A program made the translations under genes and the position numbers. The notes under the pieces were generated by a model, which was not told where the DNA came from, did no database searches, and was given only the letters and a program-made list of their open reading frames with translations. From positions 1 through 39,048 of the forward strand of contig NZ_JACJQG010000083.1 of the NCBI RefSeq assembly GCF_014696435.1: DNA of 39,048 bases, in the 5' to 3' direction. Each line of letters starts with the position of its first letter. Within the stretch, counting starts at the first letter, position 1. Shown piece after piece: positions 23,626 through 30,767 of the stretch. Origin of the DNA: Calothrix anomala FACHB-343. GTDB taxonomy: Bacteria; Cyanobacteriota; Cyanobacteriia; Cyanobacteriales; Nostocaceae.

Positions 23626-24864
23626 GTGGAAATAGGAACCGCAGAGACGCAGAGGACACAGAGAGAGTTAGTTGCATATCTTCGTTCGCCGGAAGCGATT
23701 CGGGAACGGTGTGGAGAATTGTTTTCCTGGGTGTGTGAGGGGAAGTCAGAGAATTTTCTCTGCGATTTGAATCAGTTGGGAAGGGTAGCGGATTATGTGA
23801 TGGAAGTAATACGGGGAGAATACCCGAATTTGGATGTTCCGTTTCATAGTCGCTGGCGACATTTTGAAGTTGGGGGTGTGGGGAGATTAGCCAAGTTAAA
23901 TACGCTGTTGGCGGGGTTATCTCCAGAGGAAAAGGCGGCAGCGAAGTTTGATTTGGCGATTATTAGCGTGCTATTAGATGCTGGTGCTGGGGATAGATGG
24001 CATTATCATGAGCAGGAAACTAATTTAAGGTTGGGGCGTTCGGAAGGGTTAGCGGTGGCGAGTTTCCAGATGTTTTGTCAAGGAAATTTTGCTAGTGATG
24101 GTTTACCCCAGGCTGATGCTTCTCGGTTACAACAATTAACTGAGGCGGAATTAGCAGCAGGGTTCCAGGTAACTGCTGATAATCCTTTGGTGGGGATTGG
24201 GGGAAGGTTGAATTTATTGCAAAAGTTAGGACAAGTTTTACTGGCTTCCCCCCATTTATTTGGTGATACAAATCCTCGTCCGGGGAATTTGGTTACATAT
24301 CTCTTGGGTAAATCGGAGAATGGACAGTTAGCTGCGACAACTGTATTAAGTGCAGTGTTGGAAGGGTTAAGTGATATTTGGCCAGGAAGATTAGAGATAG
24401 CTGGGGTAAATTTAGGCGATGTTTGGGAACATCCAGCGATTAGTGATGATGGTTTAGTCCCTTTCCATAAATTATCGCAGTGGTTAACATATTCTTTGTT
24501 AGAACCATTGCAAGAACTTGGTTTGACAATTACTGGTTTGGATCGACTCACTGGTTTACCAGAATATCGTAATGGGGGATTATGTCTGGATTTGGGACTG
24601 ATAAGCGTGAAAAATCCAGAAATTTTACACACATCTCACTCGGTAGCATCAGCAGTTATAGTTGAATGGCGGGCTTTGACTGTGATTCTTTTAGATAGAA
24701 TTGCGGCGACAGTCCGGGAAAAATTAGGTATGAGTCCAGAGGAACTACCTTTAGTGAAAATCCTCCAAGGGGGAACTTGGACAGCTGGACGCAAAATAGC
24801 CGCAGAATTGAGAACAGGTGGGATACCCCCCATACAAATAGAGAGTGATGGGACGGTATTCTAA
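23626..24864 (+). CDS. URC4/DUF1688 family protein (uracil catabolism)
   Basis: A 412-residue soluble protein of the URC4 (DUF1688) family, required for uracil degradation by the URC pathway in yeast such as Lachancea kluyveri; its chemistry is not settled. Family blocks include 'FHSRWRHFEVGG', 'LLDAGAGDRWHYHE', 'RSEGLAVASFQMF', 'PRPGNLVTYLL', 'DVWEHPAISDDGLVPFHKLS', 'LTGLPEYRNGGLCLDLG' and 'LQGGTWTAGRKIAAELR'. The GTG start has a perfect AGGAGG 6 bp upstream. Residues 5-14 (TAETQRTQRE) are encoded by the dispersed 'GCAGAGACGCAGAGGACACA' repeat, so the repeat has become the N-terminus. It is co-directional with URC1. Confidence 0.9.
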   Translation: MEIGTAETQRTQRELVAYLRSPEAIRERCGELFSWVCEGKSENFLCDLNQLGRVADYVMEVIRGEYPNLDVPFHSRWRHFEVGGVGRLAKLNTLLAGLSPEEKAAAKFDLAIISVLLDAGAGDRWHYHEQETNLRLGRSEGLAVASFQMFCQGNFASDGLPQADASRLQQLTEAELAAGFQVTADNPLVGIGGRLNLLQKLGQVLLASPHLFGDTNPRPGNLVTYLLGKSENGQLAATTVLSAVLEGLSDIWPGRLEIAGVNLGDVWEHPAISDDGLVPFHKLSQWLTYSLLEPLQELGLTITGLDRLTGLPEYRNGGLCLDLGLISVKNPEILHTSHSVASAVIVEWRALTVILLDRIAATVREKLGMSPEELPLVKILQGGTWTAGRKIAAELRTGGIPPIQIESDGTVF

Positions 24865-24873
24865 GTTGAAAAT

Positions 24874-24922
24874 GGGCATGGGGCATTGGGCATTGGGCAT
24901 TGGGCATTGGGCATTGGGCATT
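24874..24922. repeat. Heptanucleotide tandem repeat (GGGCATT)7
   Basis: Seven uninterrupted 7-bp units starting 9 bp after the URC4 stop; the first is GGGCATG. STRR-type. Variable copy number between strains would be expected. Confidence 0.85.
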
Positions 24923-25033
24923 GGGAAAACAGATTTTCATACTTAGTTGTGAGATTTTCTCGTGATTGACTGATTGGAAAGATGGGAAAGGGGACAAGGA
25001 AACTGACTAATGACAAATGACAAATCAAGATTC

Positions 25034-25183
25034 GTAGGTTGGGTGCAGCGTAGCGTAACCCAACATTTTATACACTATTTGAAGCGTTGATTTTGAGCGT
25101 TGAATTAAGTATTTGGTTATTTAAATAATTTTTATTTTCTTGATATCATGTGTTGGGTTACGCAAAGCCTCCACCCAACCTAC
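25034..25183. repeat. 150-bp MITE-like element with double-shell inverted ends
   Basis: Left end GTAGGTTGGGTG...GTAACCCAACA (25034-25065) and right end TGTTGGGTTAC...CACCCAACCTAC (25151-25183) are inverse, with 12-bp outer and 11-bp inner matching blocks. The AT-rich centre has no gene. The right end overlaps the 3' end of the pentapeptide gene and supplies its TAG stop. It belongs to the same family as the element at 16872-16971. Confidence 0.75.
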
Positions 25184-25770
25184 GGGAGATTGCGATCGCA
25201 CTTTATTTCACCCACCGAGCGACCGTCTGGGAGAATAATGCGTCCGCCACCTGGAGGTATATATTCTGGCAGTCTGAAATTGGAAACTTGAAAACTGGCT
25301 CCGGTGAGATCACTATCATTGAACCCAGAATCACTGTCGAAACTAGCTCCATCAAAGATTGCACCTCTGAAACTAGTCTGAATCAAAGCAGCCATGATGA
25401 AGTTAGCGCCTCGGAGAGAAGCTCTGTCAAAATTAGCCCCTTTAATGGCACTTTCTTCTCCACCAATAACAGCCCCATCCAAAATAGCTTCAGTCAAATC
25501 AGCATCAATAATACCAGAACCTTTGAGATTGACTCCTCGCAAGTCAGCTCTACTCAAGTTAGCTCCGGTGAAATCAACCTCGCACAGGGCAGCACCGCAC
25601 AATTTAGCACAACTCAAGTTAGCTCTATTGAGTTTAGCCCCACTCAAGTCAGCCCCACTCAAGTTAATTTCCATCAATTTAGTGTTATCCAAAAAAACAC
25701 CCCTGAGTCTGACTCCAGGAAAGTTTCTTTCCCCAGTAGCATAACGCTGCAACAACTCTTCAGCATCCAT
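25180..25770 (-). CDS. Pentapeptide-repeat protein
   Basis: A 196-residue protein whose residues about 20-165 are A(D/N)LXX pentapeptide repeats (LSGADLSGAKLNRANLSCAK, then LTEAILDGAV, LRGANF, FRGAIFDGAS), expected to fold as a right-handed quadrilateral beta helix. Such proteins are abundant in cyanobacteria and mostly of unknown role. A short non-repeat N-terminus (MDAEELLQRYATGERNF) is typical of cytoplasmic members. It lies on the opposite strand between URC4 and upp, so it interrupts rather than belongs to the URC cluster. Its stop codon lies in the end of a MITE-like element. A perfect dyad GGTATC-AAA-GATACC lies at 25842-25856, about 70 bp before the start. The 256-residue frame on the other strand is an antisense artefact of the repeats. 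Confidence 0.9.
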   Translation of the reverse strand: MDAEELLQRYATGERNFPGVRLRGVFLDNTKLMEINLSGADLSGAKLNRANLSCAKLCGAALCEVDFTGANLSRADLRGVNLKGSGIIDADLTEAILDGAVIGGEESAIKGANFDRASLRGANFIMAALIQTSFRGAIFDGASFDSDSGFNDSDLTGASFQVSNFRLPEYIPPGGGRIILPDGRSVGEIKCDRNLP

Positions 25771-25958
25771 AATTTGCCTCCCGCTTCAAATAACACATAT
25801 AAAGTACAGCTATTACCTTCAACGGTAGCTTCATCGACCCAGGTATCAAAGATACCCATACAATTACTTAGGACTTCGGCAATCGTTCCTCACCCCCCAC
25901 TCACAATCGCCACCTTATGAGTACATTGAAAGTGGGGACTTCTGCGACACGTTAAAAA

Positions 25959-26606
25959 ATGACAATTGACCAACAAAATCAAGTAACGCTTATTGAACAT
26001 CCATTGATTCAGCATAAGTTAACGCTGATGCGGCGGGTGGAAACTAGTACAACAAAATTTCGGAATCTTGTTAAAGAAATTAGTTTGTTGTTGGCTTATG
26101 AGGTAACTAGGGATTTACCTCTGAAATACGAGGAAATTAAAACGCCACTCGCACCGATGAATGCGCCTGTGCTTGCGCCTGATAAAAAGTTGGTGTTAGT
26201 TTCGATTATGCGGGCGGGACAGGGTATTTTAGATGGAATGCTGGAGTTAATGCCTTCAGCTAGGGTGGGACATGTGGGTTTATATCGCGATCCGAAAACC
26301 CTGATTCCCATCGAATATTATTTTAAAGTCCCCCATGATGTGGAACATCGAGACATGATTGTTGTCGATCCGATGTTAGCAACGGGGAATTCGGCTGTAG
26401 CGGCGGTAGAACGTTTAAAATCAACTAATCCTTTATCAATCAAGTTCGTTTGCTTACTTGCTGCACCGGAAGGAATTGAGCATTTCTGTGAGGTGCATCC
26501 AGATGTACCTTTATACACAGCCGCAATTGACGACCATTTAGACGAACATGGTTATATTATCCCTGGCTTGGGCGATGCAGGCGATCGCTTATTTGGGACA
26601 AAGTAA
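25959..26606 (+). CDS. upp: Uracil phosphoribosyltransferase
   Basis: A 215-residue enzyme that makes UMP from uracil and PRPP in the cytosol. Motifs: SIMRAGQGI with the MRAG turn at 84-87, the flexible [12 protein letters not shown] loop, the PRPP-binding [16 protein letters not shown] at 135-150 and the C-terminal uracil site [17 protein letters not shown]. Length and motif spacing are standard. In the URC pathway this activity (URC6) is the entry step, so its position just after URC1 and URC4 and next to a nucleoside importer is meaningful; it also serves plain salvage. The start is the ATG at 25959, which begins [20 protein letters not shown], as expected. Confidence 0.95.
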   Translation: MTIDQQNQVTLIEHPLIQHKLTLMRRVETSTTKFRNLVKEISLLLAYEVTRDLPLKYEEIKTPLAPMNAPVLAPDKKLVLVSIMRAGQGILDGMLELMPSARVGHVGLYRDPKTLIPIEYYFKVPHDVEHRDMIVVDPMLATGNSAVAAVERLKSTNPLSIKFVCLLAAPEGIEHFCEVHPDVPLYTAAIDDHLDEHGYIIPGLGDAGDRLFGTK

Positions 26607-26612
26607 TGAATT

Positions 26613-26692
26613 GGGCATTGGGCATTGGGCATTGGGCATTGGGCAGAGGAGATAAATTATTGACAATTGTATAGATGCGATTAATCGTGTCT
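26613..26692. repeat. Heptanucleotide repeat (GGGCATT)4 and decayed hairpin copy
   Basis: Four 7-bp units at 26613-26640 just after upp, then a degenerate copy of the 16045/23585 hairpin (AGATGCGATTAATCGTGTCT) at 26673-26692. Both lie in the space between the convergent upp and permease genes. No gene. Confidence 0.65.
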
Positions 26693-26717
26693 CTAGCAAC
26701 TGACAACTGACAACTGA

Positions 26718-27650
26718 CTATTGACTATTTTCTTTCAAATAGGGAGTACCTAAGGCTTTGGGCGGTGTAGATTTGCCTGCTAATCCGACTAATGCTAATA
26801 AAGCGATCGCATAAGGTAACATGACTAAAAATTGGTAGGGGATATTTGCGCCTAAGGCTTGAATTCGCAGTTGCAAGGCTTCTGTAGCGCCAAATAGCAT
26901 ACAAGCTAAGGCACTATATATAGGATGCCATCTGCCAAAAATTAAAGCTGCGATCGCAATAAATCCTTTACCTGCACTCATCCCCTCGGCAAAAAATCTG
27001 ACTTGGACTAAAGTTAAATAAGCACCGCCTAAACTCGCTAAACAGCCGCTAATTATTACGGCGATATAACGGACATTTTCTACTGATATTCCGGCTGTAT
27101 CTGCTGCTTTGGGCGATTCGCCTACAGCCCGCAATGTTAAGCCAAAGCTAGTTTGATATAAAATATAGGTAGTTAGAAATACTAAAAATATTAGTAAATA
27201 TACCAAAATATCTTGCTGAAATAATAGCGAACCTAGCACCGGAATATTCGCTAAACCAGGAATGATAATTGCGGGAATTCCTGGTAATTGCTGTGTACTG
27301 CTACCGCTAAATACTAACCTGCCTAAAAATGATGTTAACCCAGCAGCGACGAGATTAATTGCTAGCCCAGAGACTAGTTGGTCAATGCGCAAAGTTATAC
27401 ATAAAATAGCATGGAGTAATCCTATTAATGCGCCAGCTAATAAGGTGGCTAGGATACCAAGCCAAGGGTTACTAGTGTAGAAAGTTGCAGCAGCGCTGGT
27501 AAAAGCACCTGTGAGTAACATTCCTTCTAAGGCGATGTTTAACACTCCTGAGCGTTCGGAGTATAATCCGCCTAGAGCAGCGAATCCTAAAGGGATGGTG
27601 AGGCGTAAGGTGGCTATGAGGTAATCAGAGAAGAAGTTGAGATTGTTCAT
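26718..27650 (-). CDS. Nucleoside-type ABC transporter permease (NupQ/YufQ-like)
   Basis: A 310-residue inner-membrane protein of the branched-chain/ribose/nucleoside permease family (BPD_transp_2) with 8-10 hydrophobic segments. Diagnostic blocks: 'LRLTIPLGFAALGGLYSERS' and 'GVLNIALEGMLLTGAF', then 'LRAVGESPKAADTAGISVEN', 'GKGFIAIAALIFGRWHP' and 'FGATEALQLRIQALG'. This is the shorter of the two permeases found in nucleoside importers such as Bacillus NupNOPQ. It follows the longer permease on the same strand after a 131-bp gap that holds a dispersed repeat. The matching ATPase and binding lipoprotein lie 2-5 kb upstream. The substrate is probably purine or pyrimidine nucleosides. Confidence 0.92.
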   Translation of the reverse strand: MNNLNFFSDYLIATLRLTIPLGFAALGGLYSERSGVLNIALEGMLLTGAFTSAAATFYTSNPWLGILATLLAGALIGLLHAILCITLRIDQLVSGLAINLVAAGLTSFLGRLVFSGSSTQQLPGIPAIIIPGLANIPVLGSLLFQQDILVYLLIFLVFLTTYILYQTSFGLTLRAVGESPKAADTAGISVENVRYIAVIISGCLASLGGAYLTLVQVRFFAEGMSAGKGFIAIAALIFGRWHPIYSALACMLFGATEALQLRIQALGANIPYQFLVMLPYAIALLALVGLAGKSTPPKALGTPYLKENSQ

Positions 27651-27698
27651 GTCTGTTTTTAAAGACTCTGTTTAGTCTGCATTTTGTTTCATTTATTT

Positions 27699-27780
27699 AA
27701 CCGCAGAGGCGCAGCGAAAAGTCTGAGCGGAGGTTTCCTCCGATCAGAACTTTTCAAGACAGAGAACACAGAGATAAGAG
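27699..27780. repeat. Dispersed hairpin repeat, simple form (copy 2)
   Basis: CCGCAGAGGCGCAGC, GAAAAGTCTGA (27716-27726), a small hairpin CGGAGG-TTT-CCTCCG, then ATCAGAACTTTTCAAGACAG. The outer halves match the element at 4560-4690, which carries a longer centre. It fills the gap between the two permease genes and ends just before the upstream permease's stop codon. Confidence 0.65.
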
Positions 27781-27781
27781 A

Positions 27782-28822
27782 TTAAAGATTCTTCAATTTT
27801 GAATTTTGAATTGTTATCTTTCGTTCCACCGCTAGACTGATAGCTATAAACAATACTGTTAATCCTTGAATCGCATAAACTACTGTGACTGGCACGCCAG
27901 CACTACGCTGCATGACGTTTGCACCACTGCGCAGGGCGGCAAAAAATAAGGATGTGAGGATGACACCAAAGATGCTACCACGACTTAAAAAGGCGATCGC
28001 AATGGCGTCAAATCCATAACCTGGGGAAACTTGTTCAAATAAGCGGAATTTTAACCCCATTACTTCACAACTTCCAGCTAATCCTGCTAATCCTCCGGCT
28101 AATGCCATTACTAGCATAATTGTTCGTTCTACCGATATGTGAGCATAACGGGCGGCAATTGGGTTTTGTCCGATGGCGGTGATTTGGTAACCTAAAGGCG
28201 ATCGCTCTAATAATACCCACAATATCCCGGCGGTAAGTAATGCTAATAAAATTCCGGCATGAGCTAGGCTTTGTGGTAATATAATCGCTAGGCGGGCGGT
28301 GTTGGCAATTAACGGCGAATAAGGGCTAGGCGCACCTAGAGCCATTAAAGGATTTTGCACGAGATAGCTAACTAAATTCACTGCAATATAGTTGAGTAAT
28401 AAGGTGGTAATTACTTCGTTTACTCCCCTTATGGCTTTAAGATAACCGGGAATCCAACCCCAAACTGCACCAAACAGAAATCCGGCAAACAGTGCTAAGG
28501 GAATATGAATAAACGCAGGTAATGCGGTTACATATAAGCCAATTAAAGTACTGCCTAATGCACCTAAATAAATTTGTCCTTCGCCACCAATATTAAATTG
28601 TCCCGCTCGCAGTGCTACTAATACTCCTAAGCTGGTGAATAATAGCGGTGTCATTTTTGTGAGGGTGTTACCAAATCCAAAATAGGTAGATAGGGATTCT
28701 TGAAATAAAGCTGTGTAGGCGGTGAGGGGATTCGCTCCAGCCATGAGGATGAGGATAGCACCGACGATTAAAGCAGATACTATGGCAATTAGCGGTGATA
28801 GGATTGGTAGCAGGAATTTCAT
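27782..28822 (-). CDS. Nucleoside-type ABC transporter permease (NupP/YufP-like)
   Basis: A 346-residue polytopic permease, the longer partner of the gene downstream. Signature blocks are 'FNIGGEGQIYLGALGSTLIG', 'RGVNEVITTLLLNYIAVNLV', 'ITAIGQNPIAARYAHISVER' and 'PGYGFDAIAIAFLSRGSIFG', typical of nucleoside and BMP-dependent importers. The N-terminus (MKFLLPILSPLIAIVSALIV) is the first membrane helix. It should form the membrane channel with the shorter permease and use the double ATPase at 30768-32234. The permease pair is separated from the ATPase and lipoprotein genes by a 1.9-kb island, so it may have its own promoter upstream of 28822. Confidence 0.92.
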   Translation of the reverse strand: MKFLLPILSPLIAIVSALIVGAILILMAGANPLTAYTALFQESLSTYFGFGNTLTKMTPLLFTSLGVLVALRAGQFNIGGEGQIYLGALGSTLIGLYVTALPAFIHIPLALFAGFLFGAVWGWIPGYLKAIRGVNEVITTLLLNYIAVNLVSYLVQNPLMALGAPSPYSPLIANTARLAIILPQSLAHAGILLALLTAGILWVLLERSPLGYQITAIGQNPIAARYAHISVERTIMLVMALAGGLAGLAGSCEVMGLKFRLFEQVSPGYGFDAIAIAFLSRGSIFGVILTSLFFAALRSGANVMQRSAGVPVTVVYAIQGLTVLFIAISLAVERKITIQNSKLKNL

Positions 28823-28902
28823 GCCATTAGTTGCGATCGTGATTAGTGGCGATCAAATTTGTCGTTGTGCAGATTAAATACAATAAATTTTCCTAAATTC
28901 AT

Positions 28903-29574
28903 CTAACCAAAGTTTAAAAACATCGCATTTCCTTTGTCAGCAGCATCTTGATAATATTTCACAAGAGGATTGTATGTATAATCAAACAAATGATTATAAT
29001 CATCTTCTTTTAAACCTCTATATTTTAACCTTTGTCCGAGCTGCTCAAGAGAAAAATTTGATAAAGCGTTAGCTATTGTTCTTACTTCATCGGCAGTTAA
29101 ATACATCAGAGGATAATCACAGCCATAATAACTAATTCCATTACCTCCCAGCACAGCATTAATTAAAGGTAGATTATCTTCTTTGTTTGTACTAACAACT
29201 ATTTCAGATAAATTAACTGTTTCATCATATACATGATATCCTGTAAGTAAAAAAAATATTGGTCGCCAGGTTTTATCTAAATCAAGATATATACCTTTGC
29301 CTTCAGCTATAATTAAAGGAATATCTTCTTTTATTTCGTTAAATTGTTCTAAATTTTTTGCTGATAATTTATCTAATGTCTCATTTACATAATTAGTTGC
29401 CTCATTAAACCAATCAACATCATCAGGATCATCTGGATCTATGATAAAATTTTGCCAAAATGGTGAGTCCTCTAAGTATTTTGCATTTAAAAACAATCCA
29501 GCAAAATCAGGATATTTCTTGAATTTCTCCAAAAGATAGGGATTTACTTGTTTAAGTTGCAATGTGATTCCCAT
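28903..29574 (-). CDS. DUF1877 family protein (YfbM-like)
   Basis: A 223-residue soluble protein that fits the DUF1877 pattern: start MGITLQLKQV, 'YLDLDKTWRPIFFLLTG', 'INAVLGGNGISYYGCDYPLM', 'YLTADEVRTIANALSNFSLE' and an end 'YYQDAADKGNAMFLNFG'. The function of the family is unknown; such genes often occur as multicopy accessory genes. Base composition is more AT-rich than that of its neighbours. A decayed second copy of the C-terminal part lies immediately upstream at 29598-29825. It sits in the island that splits the nucleoside-importer genes. Confidence 0.82.
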   Translation of the reverse strand: MGITLQLKQVNPYLLEKFKKYPDFAGLFLNAKYLEDSPFWQNFIIDPDDPDDVDWFNEATNYVNETLDKLSAKNLEQFNEIKEDIPLIIAEGKGIYLDLDKTWRPIFFLLTGYHVYDETVNLSEIVVSTNKEDNLPLINAVLGGNGISYYGCDYPLMYLTADEVRTIANALSNFSLEQLGQRLKYRGLKEDDYNHLFDYTYNPLVKYYQDAADKGNAMFLNFG

Positions 29575-29597
29575 TTTATAGCTAAATTATTATTAAG

Positions 29598-29825
29598 TTA
29601 ACTGAGATATATCAACATAGCACAGTCTTTGTTGGCTGCATCTTGTTAATACTCCATAATTTCTCCTTTGATATCTATTAATCCTTCTAATACTTCATAG
29701 TCTCACCAGACGGTAGATATATAAATATCAGGATTGAGCATAATAGCTTGATTCAATCTTTCCTTCAAGCCGGCTGCTGTAATCTTGGATAACGCTTCTG
29801 CAAATTGCTTTTTATTTTGGCAATT
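29598..29825 (-). pseudogene. DUF1877 remnant with two in-frame stops
   Basis: One minus-strand frame reads KQFAEALSKITAAGLKERLN, QAIMLNPDIYISTVW, stop, DYEVLEGLIDIKGEIMEY, stop, QDAANKDCAMLIYLS, stop. This matches the C-terminal third of DUF1877 proteins and the end of the neighbouring intact gene (ALSNFSLEQLGQRL ... YYQDAADKGNAMF). The N-terminal two thirds are absent. It is a dead paralogue left by tandem duplication or by loss of a longer gene. It accounts for most of the gap between the intact gene and the antitoxin. Confidence 0.8.
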
Positions 29826-29932
29826 GATTTACTGTACGAAAGTATATTCGATCGCAATTGGTAGTGATAAGATTGTTAACAGGTGTTAAAGGCGATCACT
29901 TATAATTTTTGGTTTGGGAGGTAAGATTTACT

Positions 29933-30190
29933 ATGCAGTTCATTAATTCTTTAAAGCTAGATCAAATTGAACAATCAATCAGAAATTTATCACGTGAAGA
30001 ACAGTTGTGGTTAGTTGAACGAATTATCCACAATATGAGAGTCAGTGCATTAAAAGATACTTCAAATATTACAGCACATAGTCTTGAACAACAACTAGCA
30101 AACATGGCAAACGATCCAGTAGTTCAAGCAGAATTAATAGCTATTAATCAAGAATTTGCTAATACTGAATTTGATGGTTTGAATGAATAA
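29933..30190 (+). CDS. Antitoxin of a MazEF/PemIK-like module
   Basis: An 85-residue protein (from the ATG at 29933; a TTG at 29909 is less likely because GGGAGG lies about 11 bp before the ATG). It has the 'LDQIEQSIRNLSREEQLWLV' helix typical of short cyanobacterial antitoxins and a C-terminal acidic tail that could wrap the toxin. It overlaps the next gene by one base (TAATG), the usual coupling in toxin-antitoxin operons. The gene is intact, while the partner toxin carries a nonsense codon. It is opposite in strand to the flanking transporter genes, a sign of insertion. Confidence 0.8.
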   Translation: MQFINSLKLDQIEQSIRNLSREEQLWLVERIIHNMRVSALKDTSNITAHSLEQQLANMANDPVVQAELIAINQEFANTEFDGLNE

Positions 30191-30537
30191 TGAATATCCA
30201 GCGTGGGGAAATATACTTTGTTAACTTAAATCCAGTTCAAGGTAGAGAACAAGCAGGATAACGTCCAGTTTTAGTACTTTCTATTGATGCAATTAATCGT
30301 CTTCCCTTAGTTATTACTGTAGTCGTTGGTACTAAAGGAGCAAATATTCTTCGTGATTATCCAACGATGGTAAGAGTTCCTCCATCCGAGAGTGGTTTAA
30401 CTTTAGAAACTGTATTTTTGTGTTTTCAAATTCGTTCTCTCGATCCAAAACGATTTCCAGAAAATCCTGCGGGTAAGTTGTCTGAACAGATGATGCTATT
30501 AGTTGAAGCAACTACTCGCTACTGTTTAGGCTTATGA
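30190..30537 (+). pseudogene. MazF/PemK-like toxin with a nonsense mutation at codon 24
   Basis: Reading from the ATG coupled to the antitoxin gives MNIQRGEIYFVNLNPVQGRE, QAG, TAA (30259-30261), then RPVLVLSIDAINRLPLVITV, VVGTKGANILRDYPTMVRVP, PSESGLTLETVFLCFQIRSL and so on to a natural stop at 30535-30537. The frame is otherwise unbroken for 115 codons, and the stop replaces what is normally Lys or Thr in the QAGxRPVLVLS block of this ribonuclease family (one base change from AAA). The toxin is therefore truncated after 23 residues unless the stop is read through or the base call is wrong. Confidence 0.88.
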
Positions 30538-30553
30538 AATATTATTTTTAGGT

Positions 30554-30748
30554 TTAAATTTTGTTTTGACTGTAATGTTGATTTTGAATCGCTGCAATTT
30601 TATCAGCAGTTAAAGTCACCACTTTACCATCCTTCATAACACTAATTGATTGTCCAAGCTGGCGATGTCTTTCAATCGCAGCTGCAATTGCTGCTTTGAC
30701 TCCAACATCAATTGTGTTATGTAGCTTTTGCATCTCTTCTTCAGTCAT
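30554..30748 (-). CDS. Small hypothetical protein, 64 residues
   Basis: MTEEEMQKLHNTIDVGVKAA begins a short helix-rich N-terminal half (AAIAAAIERHRQLGQ) followed by a likely beta hairpin, SISVMKDGKVVTLTADKI. It is 19 bp after the nucleoside ATPase on the same strand and could be co-transcribed with it. The pattern looks like a conserved small cyanobacterial protein, but I do not recognise a function. It has no signal peptide, membrane segment or metal-binding motif. Confidence 0.65.
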   Translation of the reverse strand: MTEEEMQKLHNTIDVGVKAAIAAAIERHRQLGQSISVMKDGKVVTLTADKIAAIQNQHYSQNKI

Positions 30749-30767
30749 TATAGAATTTTTCCCCGCA

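Noticed and set aside
24656-24997. 113-residue minus-strand frame
   Set aside because: It overlaps URC4 on the opposite strand, and its 'CPMPNAQ' stretch is simply the GGGCATT repeat translated.
25150-25920. 256-residue plus-strand frame rich in Ser, Thr and Gln
   Set aside because: It is antisense to the pentapeptide-repeat gene; the regular codon pattern of the repeats keeps the opposite frame open. The minus-strand protein has a real family signature.
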